Below, piece by piece: positions 22,689 through 35,000 of a stretch of DNA of 64,000 bases; position 1 is the first letter of the stretch; the number at the start of each line of letters is the position of its first letter. Both the position numbers and the translations under genes were made by a program. The DNA is from Trichuris trichiura (lineage: Eukaryota; Nematoda; Enoplea; Trichinellida; Trichuridae): assembly GCA_037903355.1 (NCBI GenBank), contig JBAJFE010000045.1, forward strand, positions 310,001 through 374,000. The letters run 5' to 3'. The notes under the pieces were generated by a model. It ran no database searches and was not told the DNA's origin. It saw nothing but the letters and a program-made list of their open reading frames with translations.

Positions 22689-25600
22689 ATGCCTACAGCA
22701 CTTATGCACGCTGTGCTGGCGTTGTTGTGGCTGGGCGTTGGCGGTAAGATGCTCTTATCCATCAACTGCCTGTTAACTGAACTTAACAACTTCCTTTGCA
22801 GGCAATGAACGCTGTCAGAGAGACGAGGATTGCGTTAAAAATGGTCGCTGCCTTGACGTACCTGCCGTAAAAGGTCATGACAAAGGCGAACACGTTAAAG
22901 CGTGCTTTTGCCCGAAAGCGTGCGCTCCAGGTAAGCCTTATTCGTCTTTACAAAACCATGCCATTCCGGAACATGTCGTATTTTACCGCTAAAAAGATGG
23001 GCGTTTTTACAAGAAATTCTTCTCGTGAAGAGCATAGTTGTTCCCTGCTTTTGTTTAGCCGTCCCTGTGGAATGTATTCGCTCAAGACAGTGCGTAGTCG
23101 CCTCGTCTCCCGACACGTATGGCAACCAGTGTGACAAGCAGACTAAATTGTGCTTGTGCAGAGCGCCAAAAGACCGCAAGCACGTCTGTTCAAAAAGTAC
23201 AATCGTTCTTCGGTATCGACAAGTAGAATGTTGGGGGCAAATTTTAGAGAACCTGAAAATCACGTTTTTGAACGTTACTCGCAGCTCGGTTTACTTGGGC
23301 GAGCCGTTCAATGTCACGTGCTGCGTCAATATGGAACCAGAGTCGGTGCTTCTTCGTTGGTTCCACAACGGAAGTGAAAAGCGCTCCGACTATACGCCGG
23401 ACGAGTTCCAGCTGTGCTGGAAGCTGAACGTCAGCGCTGCCAGATTTCACGATAGCGGCACATATGTGTGCAGCGTTTCAACGGACGTGCACCCAGCACC
23501 GGTCAACGCCTCTGTCGTCGTGCAGGTCCGAGGTAGCCGCTTTTTTGCATTTGTCAAAAACGCGGACGGCAAAGATTCATCACCAGCGCGCGAAAATAAA
23601 TCAAACCTGCCGACGCCACTCGATCTAAACTACAGTAAGCCCTCGCATGTAGCCACGGCATTGATGTCTTTCACTGTCGTCCGACTGCTGACGACTCTTA
23701 TGGCTACTTTATAATAATTCCTTGCTCTGAGCATGGTATGCGACAGCAATGACCTCTATTGCATGCTGTCATCGGCACGACAAAAAGATGAACGGTCGTG
23801 CAAAGTTGTCAAACTTGGTTCGTTGTCATTTTGTTTCCCGATTGTTCCAACTTGCATGTCTTAATTAGCGCCCCACCGTTATCATTCATCGTTTTCGACC
23901 TGAATTTTTCATGCCAACAGTTGTACGGTGAGACTCCGAGGGCGTTAAGCGCAATTGGCACCTTGTCACACAGTTCAGTGAGCAAATGGACGGCGGCCGA
24001 AAGTTGAAACGTTAACTTTTTCGGTCGGGTCACGTAGACAGATTTACCACCTTAGATTACGAAATAGTATGTTGCTTCGTTCATCGTAAACTCTCAATGG
24101 ACTACCGTAAATTCATTAACGAAAGTCGTAGAACCAAGCGCTGTCGCAGCTGATTCGGTATTCTTATCAATAGGTTTTCTTCGAGGGCACGATTTTGTGC
24201 CAGCGGCCAAAAATGACGTTGAAAGGTCAAAACGTACGTGATTAATCATGTTCGAACAGGATATCCTTTTTTGGCAAATTTCCATTCACCCATTCTCATT
24301 CATTGCAACGTCGCGTCTGCTGGCTGTTCTTGTTCGAACGTTACAAAAGGGGAGCGTTGTCTCCGGCGGCCAAAAAGTTTAAACAGTGACTTCACTGTTC
24401 AAAGTAATCGAATTCGGTTAACTCGTTTCGGCCGAAAACGAAGCTTCTCCTCAGTGAACTATTATCGCATGTTCCATTGAAACAGTTTTTATGAATGGAA
24501 CCGCTCGGCTCGAAAGAGCTTTGTACTATTTAGTCGCTGTATTTGTACAGCGTCGTACTGTTTCAATTTTTTAAAGTTGATCCGTTGAAGAAAAGCAGAC
24601 GGAAGAAGTTCCCATCCCGAATAGACGCTGATCGCGTTTGTGACCAAGTGTCTTGACGCTTTGGAATAGAGAATAGTTGAATGGCGTTCTGGTAGTAGTA
24701 ACAGTCTGCGCAGTGGCCAAAAGAGGGACGTACCTGTATAGTGGAAATGAATCAATGGAGCGCTAGTAATTGCATAGTTGATTTCTACGCGTGCGTTTTA
24801 TTAAGAGTTTGCGTTTGACATTGTAAAAGTTGAAAAATGGCCGAAGGGTTACTTTTCGCTTCATTTGTGCCTCGCGCGCTCACGTTATTTTGGAAGATTT
24901 AAGAGAAGACGTATGTTGTAGTGCTGTCCTTTCTTTCGAGCTGTTGATCTCTCGTAGCGACGCTTAGTTTTTCCATTCAGCTTTTTGCTACTCACCTCAT
25001 TTTTCCAAGCAAAGAATTCTTTCCCATTAATAATAACGTGCGAATACATTGCGTAACCCTTGTTAGAACTGTTAGCGAAATTTCTTTTAAAAAATCGATC
25101 GATCTGTTGCGCTTCTCTTTCTTTTTTATTGCTGCTCGTGAAGCTTAGGTTAATCTGCCCATTAAGCACAAAAGCTGAATGGCCTTTAAGAGTTTGCAAA
25201 TTTTTAAAAGCGACTTCAAATAAGTTATGTATTGTCGTATCCGCAGGGTGCGTTGCAGGTTGCAATTGATCAATGGCACCAGCGGAACAACGCGACGTGT
25301 TCTGGTTATCTGCCTTTGCCGCGTACGTTGTTATTGGTTTTTTCAGTTCCATTCAAGACTGTAGGTTTGATCGATGAGAGCCTGCAGCTTTTCAACAAAT
25401 CTCTTCGCTTCCATTGCAAGACGAAAAGCCGTTTAAATTATTTCGTACTAGCCATTGACGCTTCCTCCGCGTTTCACTTCACTTACTGTCGCTCCTTTTT
25501 CTACGATTACCATCGTCTACCAATCCTACTACTTCCATTCAGTTAACTGGAAATATTCAGTGTAGTCTGAACATCTTATCAGTCTTTGACGTTGTGTACG

Positions 25601-28600
25601 TCAGTGTAAGCTCTCATCATTGTAAGTGGTGTAGCAAAAACAGAACTGAATCATTGTAAAATTCATTGAGGCTTAGTTGTCTCTTGATTCTTGACAGTGC
25701 TTCCTCCGTCCGTCCGCGTTTTCTAAAAGGGACACTGCCGAATATCAGTTCACCTTTGCGTAATTTTTTTATTAAAAGAAAAAACAAGCAGCCCTAATGA
25801 GGAGTTGAATAACTTTTGTGGGCGTCCAAAGGGTGGGGCTAGGGCAGCCTGTGGGTGCAGCATTTTGACCCAACTGGCATAATTAGTGAGTGCGCACTTG
25901 ATGCATTAGCGTTTCAACGGGATAGGGTCAATTTTGGCAGCCGAACTGGTTGACTTCGCAGCTGCTCGCTTTTCGGAGAGCGACAGTGTCCTATTTTTTG
26001 CTTCCCAAACTGTTCCGTCTGCACTTAACCGTGCAGAAATGAAAGAAATTTGAATACGCTTACGCGACGAAATTGCATTGTCATCTTTTCATTCAGAAGC
26101 TCCGATCTTCATACGGGCAATAGATTTTAAGCATGTCGCGTTTTCAGCACATGTCAAAGTATATTGTATGTATTTGTTCAAATTTCCTGATAATATGAAA
26201 GCGGCATTTGCCAGGACGATATCCCTGTTCAATTACCATACTTGCTACAAGCAAAGCAACTTCTCTTGCGTAAGTGACGCTGAGCTTAAGTCGAGTTTTT
26301 CATTGCTTTTTCGGGCGTATTATTCGCTGGCGAACGCGCGCAAGTAGGCGAACAGCCATTGCTGAAGGGCGCAGTAAAAATTAAATCTATTTTTAAAATG
26401 CTCAATATAGCTTAGCTTAGGCGTCCATTGCTGTTTCGTTCGCATGTTTTGGCCTTTTTGCGAACCACCATTTGTCTTGAAAGTTTTTTGCATATCGGCT
26501 CCTTTGAAGTCATTGGTTGCGCGCCAAGTGTTGCTACTCGTTCTTGCAGGTCAGCCTGACCTAGCCGTGCGCGTCAAAGCTTGCAAGGCTTGCCGGCATA
26601 CAGCTTTATCGTTTTGAACGTAAATACCTTCACACGAACGTGCCTTGTCGTCGTCAAAAGCGAATGCTGCAAATTTTTAGAAATGCTTGCGCTCCAGTCG
26701 TTTCAGTGTTGTGCCGCTTTGCTCGCCTTTAACTACTCGCGCATTTTTCATTCATTTTTGCATGCGCATGCCGGAAGAAGCGGCGTCTATTTGATTAGTT
26801 ATTCAATACGACCGTTTAGCAAACGCATACCTCACCCTGAAAGCGGTAGTCATCAACAGCACAGCGCTCAAAGTGGACTGGACTTCAAATCCAGTTGCGG
26901 AAAGCATCAAGTTAAGGTATGCAAAGCGAATTGACACTTGGAAAACTTTGTGATTGCTTCAATGACTTCAGGGTAGAGTCACTGGACGGCGCGGTAGTCT
27001 TTGACGGAAAATTAGCGGGAAAGGACAGACCTCATGTGATCACCAACATAAAACCTTCGTCTGAGTATTCCATCTCAGCTCAGACGATTGTTGGTGACGG
27101 CAAGCGGCCTATCTACAGAAAAGTGATAGTGCAAACGTTCGGCGAAGTGGAGACAGCTCGTATGCGCCTTTAGCCGCCATTGTTGGCACTGTTACTCAAT
27201 TAATTTGCATTTTAGCTCCTGGTCCCCCTCGCGACTTGTCCCTGCGTATAATAGACCAAGTATCGCGTACGAAGTGCAGAGTTGCTTGGGGTCCACCTAT
27301 CCCATCCGGCGGATCCGTTCATTACTACATGGTTGGTCGTCCGGAAGTGGAACCGCTTTGTTGGTGTGAGAAAAGTTTAAATGGCTTCAGGTGGATTTCT
27401 ATGGGGTCGTTCGGCGTCAAGTGGTGCATGGCGTCCGAACCGGTAACCAGCTGCATCGACCAAAATCGTCGAACTGTCGAAATTTGCACCACGTGACTCC
27501 CCGGTCGGAAGCGAAGGAGTAAGGCAGCCTTCCCCTGTTTATCCGATAATCCAAAACAGCGTGACATTCTCAGCAACGTCACTTTCTGCGAGTTTGAAGG
27601 ACTCTTGTCCAATCGCAACTATTCAGCCACGGTCGTAGCGGTTGGCCCATTTGGCAAAAGTTCCCCAACTTACGCCAGCAGTCAATGCTTGACCAGCTTT
27701 GGTCCTCCGACGAATATAGAAACTCCTGTCGCTAAGAGGGGATTGGACGACAAGACTATTGCTGTAGAATTTCAATCCGTTCCAGACGATATTAATGGGC
27801 CGATAACGTATGCGCATTCTTTTTCCATATTCGCGTACGATGACTTTGTGTCTTCTTCTCTTTTAGCTGCTACTTTTTGGCCATAATTCCATGCACGTTG
27901 AATGTGAACTTTTCTCAGCTGCCACCGCCTGCCTATATGAACTTCGACGTCTACGAGCGTGCTATGCAAAGCAATTTGCACGTTATATTTCAGCCAATCT
28001 TTGCCTACATAGCTGAAGCTTACTACGAGTAACTTTTTCTTCAACAAGTCGGAATGTATTGTTGAATATACTAATTGTTTCGATCGATTTGCAGGCTTCC
28101 TCGGCGAACCATAATTGGCGACAGTCAGCAGGTGATAAGCAGCGACAGTAGAACGCTTGACTTTCTTGGCCGTTTCTTGCCTCAAGATGGCGAGCTGGAG
28201 CGCGGCTACAAGTACATTGGTTTTTTGATAGCTCGCGTTGATCCTGACAGAACCGTATACAACCTGTCGAACAGCAGGCCGGACATATTGCCAAGCTGGC
28301 TTCAGCCGACTTACAGTTTTAGCGGCTATTTCAAACCAGTCTACTTGGGCGATGCCAGTGAGCATTTACCTTCTTGTTAAATACAGTTAGTTCGCTGTAG
28401 TCGCAGCCGCAGGTTCTAAGACATGCCGCAATTGTTGGAGACAATGGAGAGTAGCTAGCAGAACATATATCTGTTTATGGCTATGCTAAACTCTACTTTA
28501 TAAATAGCGCATGATTATCAAGAAAAACTCGTAGTACAAGTGCTCCTTGAACAATGCGAAAATTCAGTGTACGCGTCAGCTATGTTACAGAAATGTTGCT

Positions 28601-28779
28601 TTAGAGCTTTCCGCTGTAACGTGTATATATATACATGTTACAGCATACTATATACATGTTACAGCGTACGAATGCTGTAGTTCGCAACAAAGTTCTCAAG
28701 GGGACAGAACAAAATGCACAGCTAGAATATAAGCTATTTAGTCTTTTTTCATAGGGTAGCCTATATAACGCGGAATTCA

Positions 28780-28814
<35 letters not shown>

Positions 28815-28974
28815 GAACCTCCATAAGTTGACCACCCAAGGGACCAGGAAAAACTGGTCAATATAGAGGGTGGTCAACATTGGAGGCTGTGGGTATATTA
28901 TATTATTAACGTGCGGACAAACCAACTGGTCAAAATTCGGTCAACTTAGGAGGGGGTCAACTTTGGAGGTTCAA

Positions 28975-29013
<39 letters not shown>

Positions 29014-32000
29014 CGGCCCTCGTTATCCGCGGTTAATTCGTCCAAACTTTTGAGCGTTTTTCCGCGTTAAGCTGGATTTGCGTTATATAGGCTACCCTAT
29101 GAAAAAGGCTAAATAGCTTATATTTTAGCCGCGTATCTCGTCCTGCTCCCTTGAATTGCTTCCGGAACGGTTATCATACCTAGTGACCCTTCGAAGCTTG
29201 GTACTACACAATCTAGCTACGAGATAATGATATCAATAAGATTGCGCTTGTCAAATGGGGTTAGCCGTCAGAGTCCAAGCCGTTAGATAGAAGAAAGGAT
29301 GAAAGTAAGATGCTGTTTCCTTGAGCGCCTAGGAATCGCCTTGCTTTAATGAGCTAAGCGATGTACTGGTGCGCAGAATGGGTACAGAGCAGGGGAAATA
29401 TAAAATACATACTCGCACTTAAGCAGAAATAGTGAACATCACGCAGAACACATCAACATAGAACAAAACGTCTACGGCAGAAACGTTTGGGGCATCATGA
29501 CTCAGTTTACCCACTTTCTGTAGGTGGGCGCAGCTCTCCTGGAGAACGGCCAGTCCTAGGGCTTCCTGAACTTATCGGTAGCGAAACGTTTCGCCTTAAA
29601 ATGTTAGTCTTCGCAGCTGCTGGAGTTTTACTTAAAAACATTGTTATAGGAAGCTGTATCTGTCTTTTCTTCGCTTTATCGAATAAATCCTGTAGCGGTT
29701 TCAACGAAGCCGTTATTCCTCGTGTAACGATGATGCCACGTTCCATGGATGGATCATATTCAACAATCCTATCCTTTAGGACCTGCACTTGCTGGAAAAT
29801 AGTGGCCAGCTTTTGCAGCGTCCAATCCGAGGGTGTTTGAGCTTCTGTATCTTCCATAACGTCGTCGTCACTGGCCGTAGGTGATTGCATCAGTTTTTCG
29901 AGTTCCTTGTTGGTGAACGGTTCTTCTCGATCTTCTATGTGCTCTCTGATATCGTCTTCTATCATGTCGGAGAAACCCTCACCTCCCAACTCCTTAGGCA
30001 ATATTCACTATGTCCATGACCTCCTCATCGATAGCGCCTAAGTTCTCTCATTCACTGACTGCGTCTTTCCACAAACGTTTCCAGCAACCACTGACTGTTC
30101 TAGGCTTTATCTCGTGTACTGCCGTGTAAAAGATGACGTCACAATTTCACCCCGGACGAACCGCGTTGTATAGAACCCCGCGGATAATGAGGACCGAGTG
30201 TATATATATATATATATATACGCATGAGGCATGTTCGGAAAGTTCCCGGAAAGACGTTGCAGTGTCTAACAGGACTTTAACCGATGGGCCAAAACATGTT
30301 TAATCTTATCTCTGTTATCTTCAGACTTGTACAGAGAGGTAGCCTTGTCTGACGCTGCGCCGGTGTGGTAGAAGCTGCTCCTACAGTAATCTTTTCTCTC
30401 GTGATATGAAAATTCTTCATTTCAAGGTCGCAGCTAACATTAAATTTCTATCCTATCTTGGCTGGCAACCGAGGAGAAATATTCGATCTTTGCAGCAGGT
30501 TTGCGGAAGTAGTGAACCATCTAAGTCGGTTGTCTATCAGTGGATGAGGCTTTTCAAAGAGGGCGAAGAGGCCATCGAAGACAGCTGGAGAGCGGGAAGA
30601 CCAGCAACTGCAACGAGCAAAGGAACCGTGACTCTTGTCCGGAACCTAGTGGAAGGAGACTAGAACTACCATCAGGAGGATTGCTAGAACAGCTGGGATT
30701 TCCCTCCATTCAGTATTTAGAATACTGCGTGAGACCCTTGGTCTGAGGAAGCTTTCAGCTCGGTGGGTCCCGAAAGCGTTACTCGAAGAACAGCTAGTTC
30801 GACGAGTTAACCTTTCTCAGAAGCTTTTAACAAAGACTGAAGCAAATGAGACCACGTTCCTTGACCGTATCGTCACGGGAGATGAAACTTAGATCTACCG
30901 ATATGATCCCGAGAGTAAAATCTAATCCAGGCAGTGGTTATCAACCAGGTCAGCAGGTCCAGTCAAGTTCAAAGCGAAGCGGTCGGTTAGAATAGTTACC
31001 GCGTCCATATTCTGGGATTCGGACAGAGTAATTTTGACTGACTTCCTCAAAGGAGAGCGAACAGTCACCGCAAGTTATTAGAAAGAAGTATTGCAAAAAT
31101 TAAAGACTGCACCGGCAAGAAAACGGCGTGGCAAGTTGTTCCTCGCTGTCCTTTTACATCCCGATAACGCCCCGGCTCATAGGTCAAAGACTGTGAGCAC
31201 TGCTTCTTGGCGAGTTTCGGCGGGAAGTCATTCCAAACCGGCCCTAAAGTCCAAATGTTGCCCTGTCAGACTTTTTCCTCTTCCCAAAGTTGGAAGAACC
31301 TTTAAAAGGCACGCTGTTCGAGTCAGTGGGTGAGCCGAAACGCGCCGTCTCGACTTGGCGCAATACACAGCCCTCGGGATTCTACAAGGAGGGTCTGCGG
31401 AGATGGGGACACCGTCTGCAGAAGCGCCAAGAGATTGACGGAAGATACGTTGAAAAATAAGTTTGGCATACTTGCAAATAAAATTTTTATTTAATTTTTC
31501 CGAGAAATGTTTGAACAACCCTCGTATATATATGACAGGCAAAGTAGGAAATGTCTCTGTTATTAAATTTAATACTTTGTACACTTTGTGTAGGCATTGC
31601 GTGCATTTCCCAGACATAAAATGCTAAATAATATATAGGAAAAGTGTGAATCCCATCTTAACAGTGAGGACTTTTATGGTCTTGTCATCCACGATCCCTC
31701 AAACATAGAGAGGTGACACTTTCGGGGTAAAGCGGGCTGTCTTCTCGCTAAGTTGTGGCTATGCTGTACTTATATTTTGATTTAGGCTTAGGCTAGGGCA
31801 GAACACAGTAATCGGCAAGGTTCTACCACCAAAGCTTCCAATTTTGTTCTCATCCGTGTCGGACATCCTGTTCCGCCCCGGCCAAAGCCTGTGCCAAGAT
31901 ATAAGAGGAGTATAGCGGAAAGACAACCCACTTTGTCCTGTAGGTCCCGCCACTGTAAGCTTGCACAGAGATATAGGTAAAAAGGCCCTACTTAATACTC

Positions 32001-35000
32001 TACCAGGTTTCCGTTAGGCATTGAACAGAACGCCTAGCAAACGGGTGCAGTATAGTGTTTCATACATTGCCTGAAGATTTATCATTCGCATATGTAAGAA
32101 CTCGCTGGCTTTGAAGGATTTGAAATTGTAAACATGTGTCCCACGGGCTGCTCAATACGAAGAAGAACAATCGTTAGACAAAGGGAATAGTTTTGCTTGG
32201 CATACGTAGATTCGCTGCGTTGTTACCTTCTTTGAAGTCACTATTAAGCAATAGCAAGATAAGAATTCCTTGGACACAAAATCTGCAATAAAGTGGCATT
32301 TTTACGAATAATTGAACTAGCTGCTAAACGATTAATTAGCAAGTAGCATATACAGGCTAAGTAAAAGAGCGAATTTCATGCTTGGGAAGGAAAGATGCAA
32401 GGTCACATTGCGCTACTCGGAACGACCCGCAGTTTAGGTCACGTGGTTTATACACTTATATTTTTAGGACTTTGATGTATAATGTTTTCGAGCCGCGTGC
32501 AATTGCAGATACGAAATGTTTGTATTTTTTTAAAAAGACATTCTTATTTTTACGCCTGGTCAATGCTCGTGAATGTGTTGAGCAGAGGTAGGGTTACGTT
32601 AACCATCTCTCCTTTTCAGAAGTAACAATGGTGGATCATCAAAGAAAGAATTACTACGAAACTGTCTACCTCCTTGCTGTTGGGCTTTCCGTCCTTATTG
32701 TAATAGCCGTTTTTGGCAGTATCGGGTGCTTCTACTACTCCCACATGTGAGCATTGAAGTTAGGCGATTGCTGAAAAATTATTTTTTCCATTCGTTCAGA
32801 AAGGGATGGCTGAAAACAATCCTATGCGTTGAAACGAACTTCGTTTCGGATCGAAACTCGTTTACGGACCTTCAACGCGTGACCAAGTGTCGCGGTAAGC
32901 TTTATCATTGAACTTGCTGGGCCATTGAATGCGACGTGTTCAGACTTTCAACCAACCAGTGCGGACGATTTGCCCGCTGAATATTTGCTCAGACATCGGG
33001 ATTCAAATTTTTTATTCACTGTCGAGTTCGAGGTAAGCGCGACAATTCAATTCGCCTGTAGAGTATGCTTGAGTTGGCCCGCGTTGTCCAGAGTCTGCCG
33101 CATTACAATTTTGATACGGTGGCCAGCGACCTGCCAGAAAACGCTTCGAAAAACCGCTACAACGATATCAAAGCCTTTGACGTGACGCGTGTTAAGCTCA
33201 AGCCGTCAAACAAGGAAGGCACAGAGCAATGCGGTGACTACATCAATGCCAATTATATTCAGGTACGCTGTTTGTGATTTTGCTAATTTCTTTGCGCCAA
33301 TTTCATACTTTCCCAGGGATACAAAGGCTCCAAATTGTTCATTGCCGCCCAGGGTCCCACGCTGGACACGGTGAATGATTTTTGGCGTCTAATTTGGGAA
33401 CAAGACGTTCGTGTAGTGGTCATGGTTACAAATCTTCAAGAGAAGTACCGGGTATGGCATACTCATCCTTCTCCTTTGACCCCTTTCATTCCATCGTCTG
33501 CAGACAATGTGCATCAAATACTGGCCAGAGCATGCGACAAGTACATACGGAAAAATAGAAGTAAAGCCGGTCGATTGGTCCTTCTTCTGCGACTATGTCA
33601 TTCGCAGTTTTTCGATTCGTTGCCTTGCCGACCAACCTGACAAAAACAACGTCGTACACGATTAAGCATATCTAATAGATAACGCTTTTAAAAATGGATG
33701 TTTCAGGAAAACGAGCAGGATGCTCTGCTGAAAACGGAATCGCGCACGGTGCTCCAGTATCACTACACTGGATGGTACGACTACCGGGCTCCCGAAGGGT
33801 CCTTCGGGTTTTTGCGCTTCATGAAGCAGTTCAAAAAGTTGGAAATCGCTCGGGACATCCCGGTTCTTGTCCACTGTAGCGCGGGCGTCGGTCGCACAGG
33901 CACTTTTATTGCCGTCGACAGTCTGATGGATCAGATAGCGGAAGAAGGCTGCGTTGACGTTTTTGGTTTTGTTTCCAACTTGCGAAGGCAACGAAATTTC
34001 ATGGTCCAATCTTTGGTAGGGATACTTTTTTAAAAGTATTGCTCTGCCCATACAGATTTTTCTCAGAACATAGATCATCCTCAGTTTAAATCTTTCTTCT
34101 TATAAGTTTTTTTGTTTAAGGAGTAGTCTGTCTTCTTTTTATGAAGTTTACTAGTTTGTGCCTTTACAGGACCAATACGTATTTATATACAAAGCCCTCG
34201 CGGAGTGGCATATGTTCGGGGATACGGATATAGATGCAGAGAGGATCGAGGAGCATGTGCGCGAGTTGAGGCGCCAACCGGTTGACGATCCAACTGCACT
34301 GACGGAGATGGAAAAAGAGTTCAACGTGCGTTGGTGCACTAAGGTTGAATTTCGCCGTTGTACCAACTGTTTGTTTGCAGAAGCTTTTGCTCACGTTGGA
34401 GGACCAGCCATCCAGTGAATTTGCTCACAAAGAGTTCAACGAAGCCAAAAGTCGCTATCGATCAATCGTACCGTACGATCGAAACCGAGTGATCTTAGCT
34501 CCGTTGTTTGGCCACGAAGATGCCACATACATTAACGCTTCCTTTGTTAGGGTGCGCCTCCGTGTAGCGGAAAATGTTGTTTCAATTTTTTTTGTTTATT
34601 TTGCAGGGCTACTTCTGTCGTTATATTCTAACCCAGGATCCAATGAAAAATACCATATGGGATTTTTGGCGTATGATCGTTGAGCAGAACGTTTCCTGCA
34701 TTGTAATGCTGACTGAGGAAAGCTCCTTGGAACCAGGAGAAAGGGTATCGGCGTGTAGGGTTTCTTCGTCTTTCACTAAAGCTTTGTTTCAGTATTGGCC
34801 TGCGGAGCTTAATCACGGCGTCTCCTTTGGCGATAAGCCAATTTTGACGGTACAGAAAGTGCACGAAGAGCATACGCCTAATTATATTTTCAGAAAATTT
34901 AACGTCAGCAACTCCAAGGTCGGGTTAATTAGACATTTTCTCCTTAATGCTTCCTTGCTGAATCGTCTGTTTCAGGAGAACGAACTGCGTAAAGTTGGCA

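Larger units (their letters stand above)
28358..32619. other. 4.26-kb transposon-filled intron of the receptor phosphatase
   Basis: The donor is GCCA|GTGAGC and the acceptor TCCTTTTCAG|AA; both fit the reading phase. It lies between the last FN3 exon and the transmembrane exon and is by far the largest confirmed intron of the gene. From left to right it contains an inverted Tigger fragment, a TA microsatellite with a MITE, a Tigger deletion element and a mariner. After 31530 I see no repeat or gene. Confidence 0.8.

Noticed and set aside
27391..27527. In-frame TGA that seemed to break the second FN3 region of the phosphatase.
   Set aside because: Two short introns (27332-27390 and 27443-27527) remove it and restore a good FN3 alignment with matching phases.
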